The notes under the pieces: model-generated | The model's database searches: none | Told to the model about the DNA's origin: nothing | Seen by the model: the letters and a program-made list of their open reading frames with translations, nothing else | Program-made: the position numbers and the translations under genes | In this document: piece after piece, positions 35,791 to 47,400 of the stretch | Position numbering within the stretch: position 1 is the stretch's first letter | How the letters are laid out: every line of letters begins with the position of its first letter | From: Gonium pectorale | Lineage: Eukaryota; Chlorophyta; Chlorophyceae; Chlamydomonadales; Volvocaceae | Assembly (NCBI GenBank): GCA_001584585.1 | Contig: LSYV01000003.1 | Location: 3,859,691 to 3,923,690 of the forward strand | Direction of reading: 5' to 3' | DNA: 64,000 nucleotides

Positions 35791-35867
35791 TGACAACAGC
35801 TGGGTCCTGCAACAACGCCATCACTTTCGCGCTTACGCTCGTCGTATGCGTCGTTCCATTTAACACA
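35791..35867 (-). repeat. Interspersed repeat, copy B
   Basis: On the minus strand it reads into GCATACGACGAGCGTAAGCG, matching 6271-6342. Its outer part (35841-35867) also matches the 28-base element in two introns of the kinase gene (45513-45540 and 49122-49149). Confidence 0.6.
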
Positions 35868-36638
35868 TTGACAACGGTCGGAGGAGCACTGGTTGGAGAC
35901 CAGCAAGCGCACGGGAAGCGCCATTGCCTCTACCGCCGTAACCAGGGAAAACTGACGGCAGGGACAGCGCCAGTTTGGGGTGAGTATGAGCAGCAAAGGC
36001 CTGAGGCCTTGATGTCAAACCTCACGAAGCGTACCACTGACCCTGCCAGCCCTGATACGCGGTGCCATAGTAAGAAGGCTCCGGTGCGACCCGAACGGGG
36101 CCCATTACAGGCATAACGACCCGACGTGGCTGCTTCTGGGAGATGCGCAAGGCTGGAGTCCGCTGGGCCTGCCGGTGGGTGATATGGATGGGGTGGGGTG
36201 CCGCCCCGCCCGGCCCCGCCGTCGTATGCACGCGGACCGCAGCTGCCGCTTCTTGCAGCCTGAGGCGGAACAGGTCCGCACTGGGCAGCAAACAGACCAC
36301 GCGGAGCTTGGTTGGGTGTGTAGCGCGTGGGGTGTGTGCAGTCGCCATGTATAGCACTTGCAGCACTCACTCCGAGCTGAATGCATCACAGGAAGGGTTT
36401 GGCCGAGGGCAATGCCAGGATGTGCGAAGCCTCTGCAGCACGGCTTCTTGTTGTGGGGTGTCGTACGTGCCCCCTACCCGCCCCGGCCCGCCCAGGCCCC
36501 AGGCGCCCAGGGTTCGGCGCTCCGTGCTGCGTCCCTAACTCCCGATCTCCCTCTTGACCGTCGCGGGTCACCCCAAGCTCCTCTAGGCGGTCAACGTCGG
36601 GTATGTCCCTACAGAGCAGCCTTTATGGACGGAGGCAC

Positions 36639-36729
36639 GCCGCGAAGCGGCATTGAGGAAGCGGAGCCCTCTGGGATGCGAGCAAACCGCTGCCCCAGGT
36701 TATGGGTGGAGCGCCCGCCGCGAAGCGGC
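36639..36729. repeat. Paired GCCGCGAAGCGGC hairpins
   Basis: The 13-base palindrome GCCGCGAAGCGGC (5-bp stem, GAA loop) occurs at 36639-36651 and again at 36717-36729, each followed by ATT. The bases between are not repeated. Confidence 0.7.
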
Positions 36730-37280
36730 ATTTGCGGAGGGGGGACGGACTCACATACCTGTCCTGATCCTCCTCACACAGGAGTAATCTGATTGTACGC
36801 GGTGCAACAGTCGCAATACGGTAACCGAGCCAGCGTGCCGGGCCGATCATGGCGGATAGCTCCTCGGGCGACCAGGGCCGATACTTGTCTGGCTTGGTGG
36901 GAAGGGTGGAGTGGCCGGCGTCACAGCGGTAAAGAGGTATCGGTCGGGTTGCCCGCAGAGCCCACAGCATCCTCGGCAAGCGTTCCCGGCACTGATTGAC
37001 CCGCCAACACAACAGGTTGCAAGGAGAAATATGTCCCGGTGCGGATAGCGGAGTTTCCAACACTACCTCGTCCGCGCGCAGTGCAGCATCACCAACCACA
37101 CGCACGTACGCGCAGTAGTCTGCCACATCACATCAGCCACAAGAGACGAGGAGCACCAGTAGGTGTGTACGCCTGCAGACAAGCTTCTCGTATTCCGAAG
37201 GCAGGTCCTCCCCGAGTCTCTGACTAGCAGGCCTTCAGAGCCAAGGAAGCGAAGGTGCATCAGAACAACACCGGCGTGCC

Positions 37281-37326
37281 CACGCGAAGGGCGAAGGTAC
37301 TGCCACGCGAAGAGCGAAGGTACTGC
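37281..37326 (+). repeat. 23-base tandem duplication
   Basis: Two adjacent 23-base units, 37281-37303 and 37304-37326, starting CACGCGAAG and ending GGTACTGC, differ at one position (G versus A). Confidence 0.9.
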
Positions 37327-37850
37327 CACACAGAACCTGAGCACCTTGGGGCACACGACAACTCAAGGGCTCCAGCGCATCACCGTACAATCCATGTAGG
37401 GCGGGCTCATACGGAACGTGAGGCTCATCTCGGTTTGTGCTCGTGCGCGAGGGCAACATGCGGAAACCGCCAGCCAGCGCGCAACAACATGCTCGTCCCT
37501 GCAGGCAGCAGCCGTAATCAGTGGTTACGTGGCCCAAACGAACGGCAGGACCTATCGTAGCGTATACTTTGAGGCGCAGCCCCCTGCGCCTGGACAGCTT
37601 CAATTCGGTTTGGGCCGTGTCGGCAATCCGGCTAATGCAAGTGCTCCGACAGTCGGAATGCTGCCAGAGGGACCGCACATTTTACGCAAATCCGACTCCG
37701 CAAATATGTCATCAGCTAATCAGCCAACGAGCACAGGAATCCGGAAACACATACCCCGCACATCCGCGCCCGAAATGCACGCCGCCAGCAGCAGCCACCC
37801 GACCGCCCCCCTCAGTGGCCCGTGCCCCGCGACCGAAGCGCCGCTTGAGG

Positions 37851-37880
37851 CAGATACAGATACAGATACAGATACAGATT
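37851..37880 (+). repeat. (AGATAC)n microsatellite
   Basis: About five copies of the hexamer AGATAC in a row. Confidence 0.95.
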
Positions 37881-38181
37881 ACAGGCTCCCTCGGAGAGGG
37901 GTTGCAGCCAGCCAGGAGCCAGTGAGGTATGTGTCGTCAGGCTGCCGTCACGGGCTGGGCACACTCAACTCGTGGCTGGCGTGCAGGCGCAACACGGCCT
38001 CACCACCGTGTCGGAGATAATGCGCCCAGCGCGAACCTGCGGGGCCGAGACCACGGCAGCCGCACTGACTTGGCGGCGTCCAACATGCCTGCACGGGACG
38101 CGGGGCGGGCTTCTGTCTGCATCCGCTTCAACCGCACATGCACAGAGGGCCCTTGAACAAAAGAGGCCACACCGCGCTGGG

Positions 38182-38223
38182 TCGGGTGTGTATGACCGCG
38201 CCTCTACGGTCATACACACCCGA
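38182..38223. repeat. Perfect 17-base inverted repeat (hairpin)
   Basis: Arms TCGGGTGTGTATGACCG (38182-38198) and its exact reverse complement (38207-38223) are separated by the 8-base spacer CGCCTCTA. An isolated strong hairpin with no gene stop nearby to terminate. Confidence 0.9.
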
Positions 38224-38441
38224 AGGCGCGACGTTTCCAGTAGGGCGGGCGGGTACAAATCAAGGCATGTGGCGTTCGTCCCGGACAGGTGCCCGATGCC
38301 AAGCGACGCCAGCCCCGCGCAATGGCCCAGTGGCAGGGCCCCTCGTGCAAAAATGCCTTTAACACCATGCGGCCCAACGAGCGAGTCGCGTCAACTGACA
38401 AAATCGAGGAAGCCGAACCATGATTGGCCCGAGCTTGAACG

Positions 38442-38714
38442 ACAGGACAAGGACAAGGGGTGGCACTGCAAGGTGAGGGGCGGGCCGCAGGTCAGCGTGC
38501 TCGAGCATAGATGATACAAATCTGTACCTGCGGTGATGGCATGGCTATGGAGGATGAGATGCACATGTTCTGCAAGTGCCCGTGTTACGAGCACCTCCAT
38601 GGCCGTGCCACCGCCGAAGGGACCGACCGTTCGTATCACCACAGCCACGCTCAAACACGCTGACCTGCGCCCCGCCCCTCACATTGCAATACCATTCCTT
38701 GTCCTTGTCCAGAC
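38442..38714. repeat. Imperfect inverted duplication flanking LINE debris
   Basis: Arm 38442-38507 and the reverse complement of 38649-38714 are about 80% alike (shared GACAAGGACAAGG, GTGAGGGGCGGG, CAGGTCAGCGTG). Each arm reads into a similar short peptide (DKDKGWHCKVRGGPQVSV versus DKDKEWYCNVRGGAQVSV). The region between encodes a LINE zinc-knuckle-like fragment. Probably two insertions of one element in opposite orientation. Confidence 0.75.
38517..38612 (+). mobile_element. Non-LTR retrotransposon fragment (C-terminal Cys/His motif)
   Basis: In this frame the translation is ICTCGDGMAMEDEMHMFCKC followed by PCYEHL. That is the CxCG...ED.xH.xFxxCPxY pattern found at the C-terminus of many LINE reverse-transcriptase proteins. 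It is a short isolated relic without a flanking RT domain. Confidence 0.5.
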
Positions 38715-40123
38715 CTGACTCAGCACCTGCCGCCACCCCCCGCGCCCCATGCCCTGCACCCAGTTGAATGTAGCACGGTAGCAGGCACGGCGGACGCCGG
38801 AACGGCTGTAGCGGCCGGAGCGCACCGGGGGCAGTGTGGCGTCGGCGGCCAGTGCGTCAGGCCACGCACGGCCTCCCCGCCTCGGGCCGTCGGCGAACGA
38901 GAGCTAGAATGGCTCCCTCGCTTATACCGAATGGGGATGAATTGCACGTGTCCATGTCATGAGCACCGTCGGGATCCAGTGCTGAAGCGGGGTAGAGGCG
39001 CCGATAATGACCGGCTCCCCCATCCTGGTTGCCCTTCCTGGGATGCGGCCTGGGACGTAACGAAAACTGAGCCTTACAGTACACACGGCGCTGCTGCTAG
39101 AGTGGACGCGGGCAGCCGCTGTCGTGAAGGTGGGCATGCTCAGTTACAGACTGACACGGAGCTGCAAGTCGAGCAGTGATTTCGCTAGGCCGCTGGGGCC
39201 TGGTGGTGGACATGTTGTGAATAAGCTGGTCTAGGCGTGCATACCTGCGACCCCACCCTCCGTGGCCTTCCGCAGATGGCTCGGCCCAGAAGCCGGAATG
39301 ATGCTGCACTCGCGTTGCCGGCTTGTGATGGTTCGGTGTGGTCGTGCGGCGGTAGGGGCCTTTGGGTTGTCTTCGACCGGCGCGGCTTGACCTGCTTCGG
39401 CTCCTAACTCGTCATAAGGGCCCCCGCCCTTGCGACGTTCCGCACAGCACGACTTGAATAGCTGAAAGAGTTGTTGATATGAATGGGGCGGTTAGCATGT
39501 GGTTACACGAGTTGTCTCTCCGATGCCACCTCGCTCCTGCGCCAGCCCACCAGCTGGTGGGCTGCCGCCGCCACCGCAATTCATGACGCAGAGATGGCGT
39601 GGTATCGGCCCATTCGATGAAAATAAAAAGACCGGCATGCTAGCATGGTCTTGGCGGGTCTCTCGGGGGCGCCGAGCAAGGGGCTGGGGATCGGGCGGCG
39701 GTGTGCCCTGTGTGTGTGTGTGTGTTTTCGAGTGGCATTCTTGTACAGGTTTTCAGGAGCGGTAGGCTGGGTCGCTGTGACTGGTCCTCCGCTCTTCCCG
39801 CGATACGCGCGATCTCGGCCAACGGAAACGGTCGACAGCTGCGCCGCTGACTCTCCACTCCGGCCAGAATTCCGAACGCGCAGGAACTTCAGTAACATCT
39901 GGACCCATGCGGCTTGCGTTGTAGGATAGTTCGCACTGTATGCTTGTACCTTGTGTACCGGGGTCCCGCGGTTTTGACATTTTCGAGGTAGCTGCTCGCG
40001 TAATTTGAAACGCACGAGGCTGTTTTCTTGGTCGAGCTCCTGCAAGCTCCCAGATCACTGTTGCGAAGTGCAAGTCTTGCCCAAGGGTCGGCGACCACGA
40101 CGGTGCTGCTGTTCCAAGAAACC

Positions 40124-42267
40124 ATGGCCGCCTCGCTGCGCACTATGTATACCGTGGCAGTTGCGCTCATGCTGCTCTACGCGGCGCTGCCTCGTGTCAA
40201 CGCGCATGCGTAAGATGGGGCGACACACGGGTTGGGGGGGAAAAGGGACCTTTTCATTTCTTTTACTCATAGGTACTCAAAGGTACCAAGGCGCATGCAT
40301 TAGGCACGCCAAACACTGGTCTCGCCGTGCGTATGGAACCGCGCGCGAGCGTATGGAACCGCGCACAAGGCTGACGACAGCTATAGGCTGTCGCGATCTG
40401 CAAGATACATTATATTGTTTTGCAGCTGCATGCATACTGACCCCCAGCCCCGCCGTTGCCTCGGTGCACCCGCAGGGGCCACTTTCACCTCTGCCCAGAT
40501 ACTCCCAGCGGGCGTGGCTACGTGCGGTATGAGATTGGCAACTGCACCAACTTCGTGTCGCTCAATGCGACGGCGAACCTAACAATGACTGGCAAGGTAG
40601 CACTCCTCTGCGCGAACCTGTCCGGATGAAGGGGGGCTGCGTATCGGGGCTGCTCACCGGGCCCGCTTGTGTGGCCACATTGCAACGCGTATGGATGAAA
40701 GCAATCGAGATCCCACGCAAGTCACTGGGCAGCACTGATGGCACCGTGGCGCAGGCCACACACAGGCAGCAGTGCAGTCAGTCAGCTGGACGTCTATTGC
40801 CCATCCCTATGTGCATGTGTGCCTCGCCAGGTGACCATGTGGGTCTACGCCTACAAGAACTGCAGCGATGCCATCTCGTCGGCTCTCGAGTTCAACACGG
40901 TCAGTGAGCACAGCGGCACCAGGGCTGTCGGCCGCCTCGCTTGAGCGCACCTTCTTGCCAACCTGCACTCCCAAATACGGCGTCAGCTCACTTGCACTTC
41001 GCAAGGCAACGTGGCATGTCATCGCCCCAAACTTGCCAGTGGCCCGACTCTCCCCGTTGCGAACCCTGCCTGGCCCAGGTCCTCTACAGCAACGGTGCGC
41101 CCCTGGCCACTACCAACACAACGGGCTACGCATACACGGGTGAGCCAGCGTTTCGGGCGCTGAGGGGGGTCGGATCGGCACGTGATTTCGGGCTTGCGGC
41201 GCGGGTTTGCTGCACATTCCCGCTTGCCTATGTAGCCTCACACTGCGATCCCGCTTCGCACGCACCGAGTCGCGTGAGACCACACGCTTGGGACATGCCA
41301 ATGGCTGCAATCCAACACAGACGCCCTATATCACCGTCTTTACACGCCTTGCCGTTCATGCCAGGACCAGCACGCGGTGTGCCCCGGACAAACAGCACAT
41401 CCTGACGCAAGGAACGACCCGGGCCGCACGCTGCGTTGTACTAACTGATGATGTTGCCGTACCTGCCGCATGTGCAATTGCCGTACAGGCACGTGTGCGA
41501 GCGCCACCAAGTCCGTGTATCTCGACGACGCCCCGCTTGGGAACACCCCGGACAACATGATCTTTTGGTACCCCGCGCTCACGACGGAGAACGGCTCTCT
41601 CTGCGGCAACGCTGCTAACGACATGATTGTTAGGACCGTTGGCGCCAACGGCCAGCTGGAGAGCAGCCCGATGCAGTCCGTCGTGCTGTCCACGGCGGCT
41701 ACAGGTGGCGGCTGCTTGCGTATTCCACCTGCGCTCTTGCCGATAGCCACCGATAGCCGTCTAGATGGGTGTGCGTCATGCCTGCATGCGTCATGCTCGG
41801 GGAGCGGAGACGGAACTGGAAGGGAGGGTGGGCGCGCCACTCATGTATAGGGCGGAGAAGTAGCCATGTCACCACGCACATTTTAAAGTTTCGGTGCACA
41901 GCAAGTCCCTGCATCGCACCGGGCTGCACATCAACCCAGCTGTGTAAACAAAACCCAGACGTACGGTGTACGACACTAGACCTGCAGTGCACAGTTCCGA
42001 GGGGTCTGAGTTCTTCGCGGCACGCCGTTCCGCTGCGTTGCAGGCCCCGCACTGTGCTGCGATTTCAGCCTCTTTGCGAAGCCGGCCATGGAGGCGATCA
42101 CCGCCCAGACCGCGCCATGCGACGTCGCGCCGCCTTCGCCGCCGATGGCCTCGTCGCCGCCCCGACCGCCGCCGACGTCGTCCCCAGGCGCGGCCTCCGG
42201 CCTTCGCATGTCGGCCTTGGGCATCACGGGAGCTGCGCTGCTGATGGCCATGGCGTTCCTGGCTTGA
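40124..42267 (+). CDS. Secreted/surface protein with C-terminal hydrophobic tail, unknown family
   Basis: Six exons, 40124-40209, 40509-40596, 40831-40899, 41079-41139, 41489-41704 and 42044-42267, join in phase to 247 residues. An N-terminal signal peptide (MAASLRTMYTVAVALMLLYA, cleavage near VNAHA) is followed by a Cys- and Asn-glycosylation-rich body: NCTNFVSLNATANLTM, KNCSDAI, TNTTGYAYTG, GTCASATKS, ENGSLCGN. A CC motif near LCCDF and a Pro/Ser-rich spacer precede a C-terminal hydrophobic stretch (ALGITGAALLMAMAFLA) ending at the stop, as in GPI-anchored proteins. It looks like a cell-surface or extracellular-matrix glycoprotein; the family was not recognised. Start is the first ATG in frame with the signal peptide. 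Each junction keeps the frame, but the exon 2 acceptor (CCCAG at 40504-40508) was chosen by phase over a nearby alternative. Confidence 0.8.
40329..40364 (+). repeat. 20-base-period direct repeat in intron
   Basis: GCGTATGGAACCGCGC at 40329-40344 and 40349-40364, within intron 1 of the secreted-protein gene. Confidence 0.85.
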
Positions 42268-44447
42268 GAGGTGGGCCTGAGCCATTGCAGAGTTGTGTGA
42301 GGGAGCAGGAGTGCCGTAGACGGAGCACTGAAGCCCAGCGCACTGGCAAGCCGGGTTTTCCGGTTGGTTGCTGGAGGTTGCCGAAGGCAGGGGAACAAAC
42401 AGATTATGTCAAGAACCACATCAACTGCGTTCCCACACTCCGTAGTCAAAGACCAACTGGTCGGTATCAGCAGTTGCTGGCGTGTTGAACGAGTGCTTGC
42501 GCTGCGTTGCGTCGGCTGAAAGCTTTTGAGCGCAACGGGAAACGCAATTCGTCCCCTCCCATGCTATCGTTACTCTCGCCTTGTCTTGGGGTTAGTGTGC
42601 ATTTCGCGTGCCTGCTTAACGCTGTGTGCTTGCCTTTGACGGGCCTGCCCTGATACCGGTAAGAGGCGCGGGGGAGACGTATGCGTCCGCACGGGTGGGA
42701 CACCCTACACGGTTTTGCAAACGTTTACTAGATTCGATGCGTTCGTTTTAGTGCCGCGTCATGTGCTCGGGCCCTGTTCTTCGTTGTTTCTGCAAGCTCG
42801 AGTCGTCATTGTTGCAGGTTTCTTTTTGTATATTTGTTCGTACATAGTACCAGTTCGTGTTCATTGAATGTGTCCGTGGTATGGTCGGTGTGAAAGAGGT
42901 GCAGTGCGGAGCGGAGATCTGGTGGGAGTGGAGTGCTGAGTGCAATGCGTACCTGTCATGCATCTGTGCCGGGATCTTTGGGGAAGGATTTGGCCTTACG
43001 TCCTTACACAGGCCCCCGGGAGCGGAGGCATAAAGATGGCGTTCTGGCAACTGGCGGACTGGGCACGCCAGGGACTTCAACGAGCATGCAAGTTCCCAAC
43101 ATAATATGGGGACCCAATGTGAACAGGTTCCGACGTCAAAAATTGCCCCTCAACCAGGATCACGCATTGGGGACTAGGTTGGCCCCCTCTGGCCTCATCT
43201 ACATCGCCAGGCCCAAGGCCGGCTGGCGCACGATGGGCAGGGGAGAGCTAAGAAATACACGAGGATAAGTTGCATCCGGGCTGAGCAGCACACTTCCGTC
43301 AGAGCCTGAATTGACTGATATCAGGAGGGGGAGGCGAAAATGCAGGGTACACCCTCGGCACGGCCAGCGCCAGTCGAGGCGGCCCCGCCCCGCCCGTTCA
43401 CCACACCAGCTGGCGCGGCTGCACATGCCTCCTACTACCATAGCGTACAGCGCGCATGCATAACCGCACGATCATGTACAATGCAAGGAACCCGCATCCG
43501 CATACGACTCCATCTGGTCGGTGCGCCGGCCCGGAGCCCTGCCTCATGCAGTGCGGTGCGGAGCGGTGACCCGGCGGGGCTTAGCATGCCCCATGCAGGC
43601 GCAGCGTCGCACAAGAGACCGCGATTAGAGCCTTCAAGGCCGCACAGGCCCAACACACTCCGTGCGGCCGCCGCCGGCATCTTACGCTAGCTCGCCAAAC
43701 ATGAAAGCATGCGCGCTATTGCTGCGCGAACGCGCCCTTCTTGCAGGGTTCTGCGTGCCAGGAACGCTCAGCCGGCAGCGTGCGCCTCTGGGTCCACTCA
43801 CCGCACCGCACGTGGCCAAAAGACTCGATGGGGCGACGGCCCATAGCGGTGTCGACTGCCAATCGCCATCAGTCCAACTGCAACACCGATCTCAGTAATG
43901 TCCGAGGGTTCTGGAATGCGCCCCCTCCCCCTGCGCGTGTGGTCGAGGCCTGTATGGTCGGGGCCTGCACGAGGAGGGGTGCGCGCGGCGAGCGCCAGCC
44001 GCGCAGTCCCGGCTGCACCCCTCTCAGCCACCGCGCCGAGGAGATAAAAAGTCCCATGCAACGTCCACCCTAGGTACAGAACTCCCACGTCCACTACAAC
44101 TCTGCGCCGCCCTGCTGCCACCACCCTCCCCCTCGCTTCCCTTCACCGCGCTCAAGCTCGCCCGCCCGGCCTCCGCACGACCTTACCTACCGTGAAAAAC
44201 AGTGCTGATATTTGAATGGTCCGCCTAGCCACCAACCCAGGCACGGGCCCCACCGCGCCCCCGCTCCTAGCCACTCCACTTCCCATGCCCTCATGCCTGC
44301 GCCCTCAACTTCTTCTCCACCCTCGGCCCTCGACGGAGCGCCGGGCCGGTCTCCAGGGGCTGGCTGGCTCGGGCGTCCTCCGCCGCATCGGCCCAGTGCC
44401 CCGCGCCTGCGCCGCCCTGATGCCCCTTCCCCTCCCACACCCCCACT
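42268..44447. other. Convergent intergenic region, no gene seen
   Basis: Lies between the stop of the secreted-protein gene and the stop of the kinase gene. It should hold both 3' UTRs. Composition at 42730-42900 is more AT-rich than the surroundings. No recognisable protein or RNA gene. Confidence 0.45.
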
Positions 44448-47400
44448 TTACTGCAGGCTGCAGCAGTGCCCCTCCTCGGCTACGGGCGGGGGCCCGCCCT
44501 CCTTGCGCTGCACGGCGCTGGGGGGCCGCTTGGGCGGCTCCGCCAGCTCGGTCTTGATCTCCTGCACCATGTCAGCGATCCAAGGGACAGTGAACGGGAG
44601 TGCATGCAAACGCAAACGTGAGTGTGTCCACGACCCAGCCCAACAGGGCAAGCAGGGCTGCCCACGCCTAGGTACCCTGGGCTAGGGAGCCGCACCTTGG
44701 AGATGTCCTCCAGCATCTCGATCACTTCCACGAACTCGGGCCGCGACTCGTAGTCGGCCGCCCAGCACGTCTCCACCAGCCGCTTCAGGCGGTTGGGGAT
44801 GACCTGCGGCGGAGGCGACCAGGGTGGAGGGGCGGGCAGCGGTACGGGGGGGGGAGGCAGTGCGGGAAGTCAGGAGCGAGGCGATAGTCCTATGAGCGCT
44901 GGCACACAAACGCGGCATGGCACGGCCCCCTCAACCAGCGTAACTGAGTACCCTGGTCGGCCCTTGTCGCCCCCCGCACCCCTCCCTACCGCCACCAGAC
45001 CTCAGCAATCCCCGCCGGCGCACCCCCTGCCCCTCAATGCGGTTCCCCCCCACTGCAACCCGTTCCTCCCCCTCTTCCCATCACCCCGCACCCTCCCCCT
45101 CTTTCCATCACCCCGCACCCTCCTCCACAAAATCCCCGCCCCACCTGGTCGCGCCGGTTGGTGGGCCCCCACTGCGGCCGCAGCCCCTTGAGCGCCGCTG
45201 CGCGGGCCGCCTCGATGGGGTCCATGTTCCAGTAGGGCGGCAGCCCCTCGAACAGCTGGAAGCAGATCATGGCGAAGCTGTAAACGTCCACCTTATTGTT
45301 GTACGGCTCGTGGCGGAACACCTCGGGGGCCATGAACCGGTACGATCCGGTCTCGCCTGCAGGGGAAGCGGGTGTGTGTTACGCATGCGTCAAGGAGTGC
45401 AGAAAACAGGTCGAAGAGGTCGCTAGCAAAGGCGTCAATCCTCCAAGCCGGTGCGTGTGGGGATGGGGGGCGGGGTGTCAAACTTGGAAGGCGTTTTCAG
45501 TAGAGAAGCCCGTGTGTTGAAAAGAAACAACGCATACGACGAGAAGCCCGCGTGTGTGGGGGGGACCACACGCAAAAGGCCGTGTTGTTCCGGGCCACCA
45601 TCCCTGAGAGGCCTCGTTCGCCTCCCGCTGCCCCTTCGTGCCCGCCCCCGCTTACCCGTCAGCTTGTAGCTCTGCGTCGCCTTCTCCATCTCGCCATGCA
45701 CGCTGCCTTTGGGCGTGGCAGCGGCGCTGTTGGTGCGCCCGCCCAGCACCGAGTTGTCGGGCGTCATGTCCAGCGAGCCGCGGTGGCGCTTGGGCTTGGT
45801 CAGCTTGAGCGACTTGGACAGACCGAAATCCGCGAGCTTGAGCACCTGCGGGCGAGCGGGGTTGCAGGACATGGGGAACGAGTCCGTCGAGTGGTGGCAA
45901 ATCCGTTATGCCGACTTGCAGTCAAGGCGGAGGCGCGCGGGGGGCCATGGGGAAAAAATCAGGCGTTCTCACTAGAGAGGCCCGAACCAGAGGTAAAAAG
46001 TAACCAGAAAGCGCCCACCGTCCCAGGGGCGGGGGAGAGGGGGGGATAAAGATGGGAAACGGGTTGCGGCGCGGGAGGGGGGGACGGGCTGTTGGCAATG
46101 ATTGTCGGCGGTCTGGTCGCCTTATGCTGCCCCCCAACACATGAGGAGTGGGCTGCGCTCCGGGGGGTAGGTGGTCAGCTCATACTCCCCAAGGCTGGCG
46201 CCGGCATCGCACACGACACACACCACTACGCCCCCCGCTCCCGACCCCTGCCCCCCTGCCGCCCGCCTGCTCACCCCCATCTCATCCTGGCAGAGTTGCC
46301 TGTGGTGCGGCGACAGCACCTTGGGCCCGCCCATCATGAGGTTGGCGGGCTTCAGGTCGCGGTGGATGACGGCCTGGGGTGCGCGGGGGCGGGGGCGGGG
46401 GTCACGGGGGAAAAAATTGAGATTCCGGCATTCTTAGTAGGGAAGGGGGCGGGGGTCAAGGTGGGGAAGCAATCAAGCAAGGGAGGCACCCGGGCTGAGG
46501 TTGGAACGCAAGGGTCAGGGGAAGTGAGGCGGGGGGGGGGGGCAACCGCCGGCAATCGGGCACGGCCGCGTGCCGCTGCCAATGTCCGCCATGCGTCCCA
46601 CACCATCACTGCTGGCCTGGACCTCCGCACGCCCTGCCCATCACAGACGACGGGGGGCCGCTCCATCTGCCCCACCTCCACCTGGCTCCACCACGCCACG
46701 CCACGTGGCATCCGGCCCACCCGATCGGAGACGACTGCGCGTGGTCGTAGACATCCGCCCCCAGGCGAGGACGCGAATTCCGGCAGTACCAGCGCCGCGT
46801 TCGCCCGCATCCCGGCAGCCGGCCAGCAACCACATTCCGCTACCTTCCCTCCGCGTCTACTGCTCGGTCGGCCCATCGCGTCTGCGCGCCAGGACCTTTT
46901 TGACACCACCGGAGCTGTTCCCCCGTCTCGTCGTTCCTCCGCCGCTGGCCGCGCCCGGCCACCTTCCCTCCCTCTGGACGGTTGCCCACACCCGCCTGGT
47001 CCTGCCCGCCCCTCTCCCCCCTCCCCCCCACCTGCGGGCTGCGGTTGTGCAGGTAGGCCAGCCCCCGCGCCATGTCCAGCGCAAGCTGCACGGCCCGCCA
47101 CATGGAGGGGAAGCGCTGCCCCTTGAACATGTCCGCCAGGGAGCCGCCCACCATGTACTCGGTCACAATCATGAAGGGAGTCTGCTTGGTCACGGCGCCC
47201 AGGAACTGCACCTGTGGCCACCAACCGGCAGGAAGGCGGAGAGGTGGGAGAGGGGCCAGGGAAGCGGGGTCGAGAGATGCCGTCCTGGCCCCACCACACG
47301 CACCCTCCCCGCCGTCTTTGCTCTCCCATTTCCCGACCCCCCTGGCCTGGCACCCAATCACTCCCCAGCCCCTTTCCCGCGGTCCCGGGTCCGTTCGCCC

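Larger units (their letters stand above)
34952..40123. other. Gene-poor, repeat-rich region
   Basis: No convincing complete gene in about 5.2 kb. It holds the 3' UTR of the RS-rich gene, poly-G runs, a dispersed repeat copy (35791-35867), paired hairpins (36639-36729), a 23-base tandem duplication (37281-37326), an AGATAC microsatellite, a perfect 17-base inverted repeat (38182-38223), an inverted duplication (38442-38714) and a LINE C-terminal fragment (38517-38612). A 167-codon minus-strand frame at 36623-37126 has no recognisable family; its two CRFAA motifs come from the hairpin repeats. Confidence 0.55.

Noticed and set aside
36623..37126. 167-codon minus-strand frame as a gene
   Set aside because: No family resemblance; its repeated CRFAA motifs arise from the DNA hairpin repeat, and no splice or start context supports it.
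37281..37326. CRISPR-like array
   Set aside because: Only two adjacent units without spacers; a simple tandem duplication in a eukaryotic genome.
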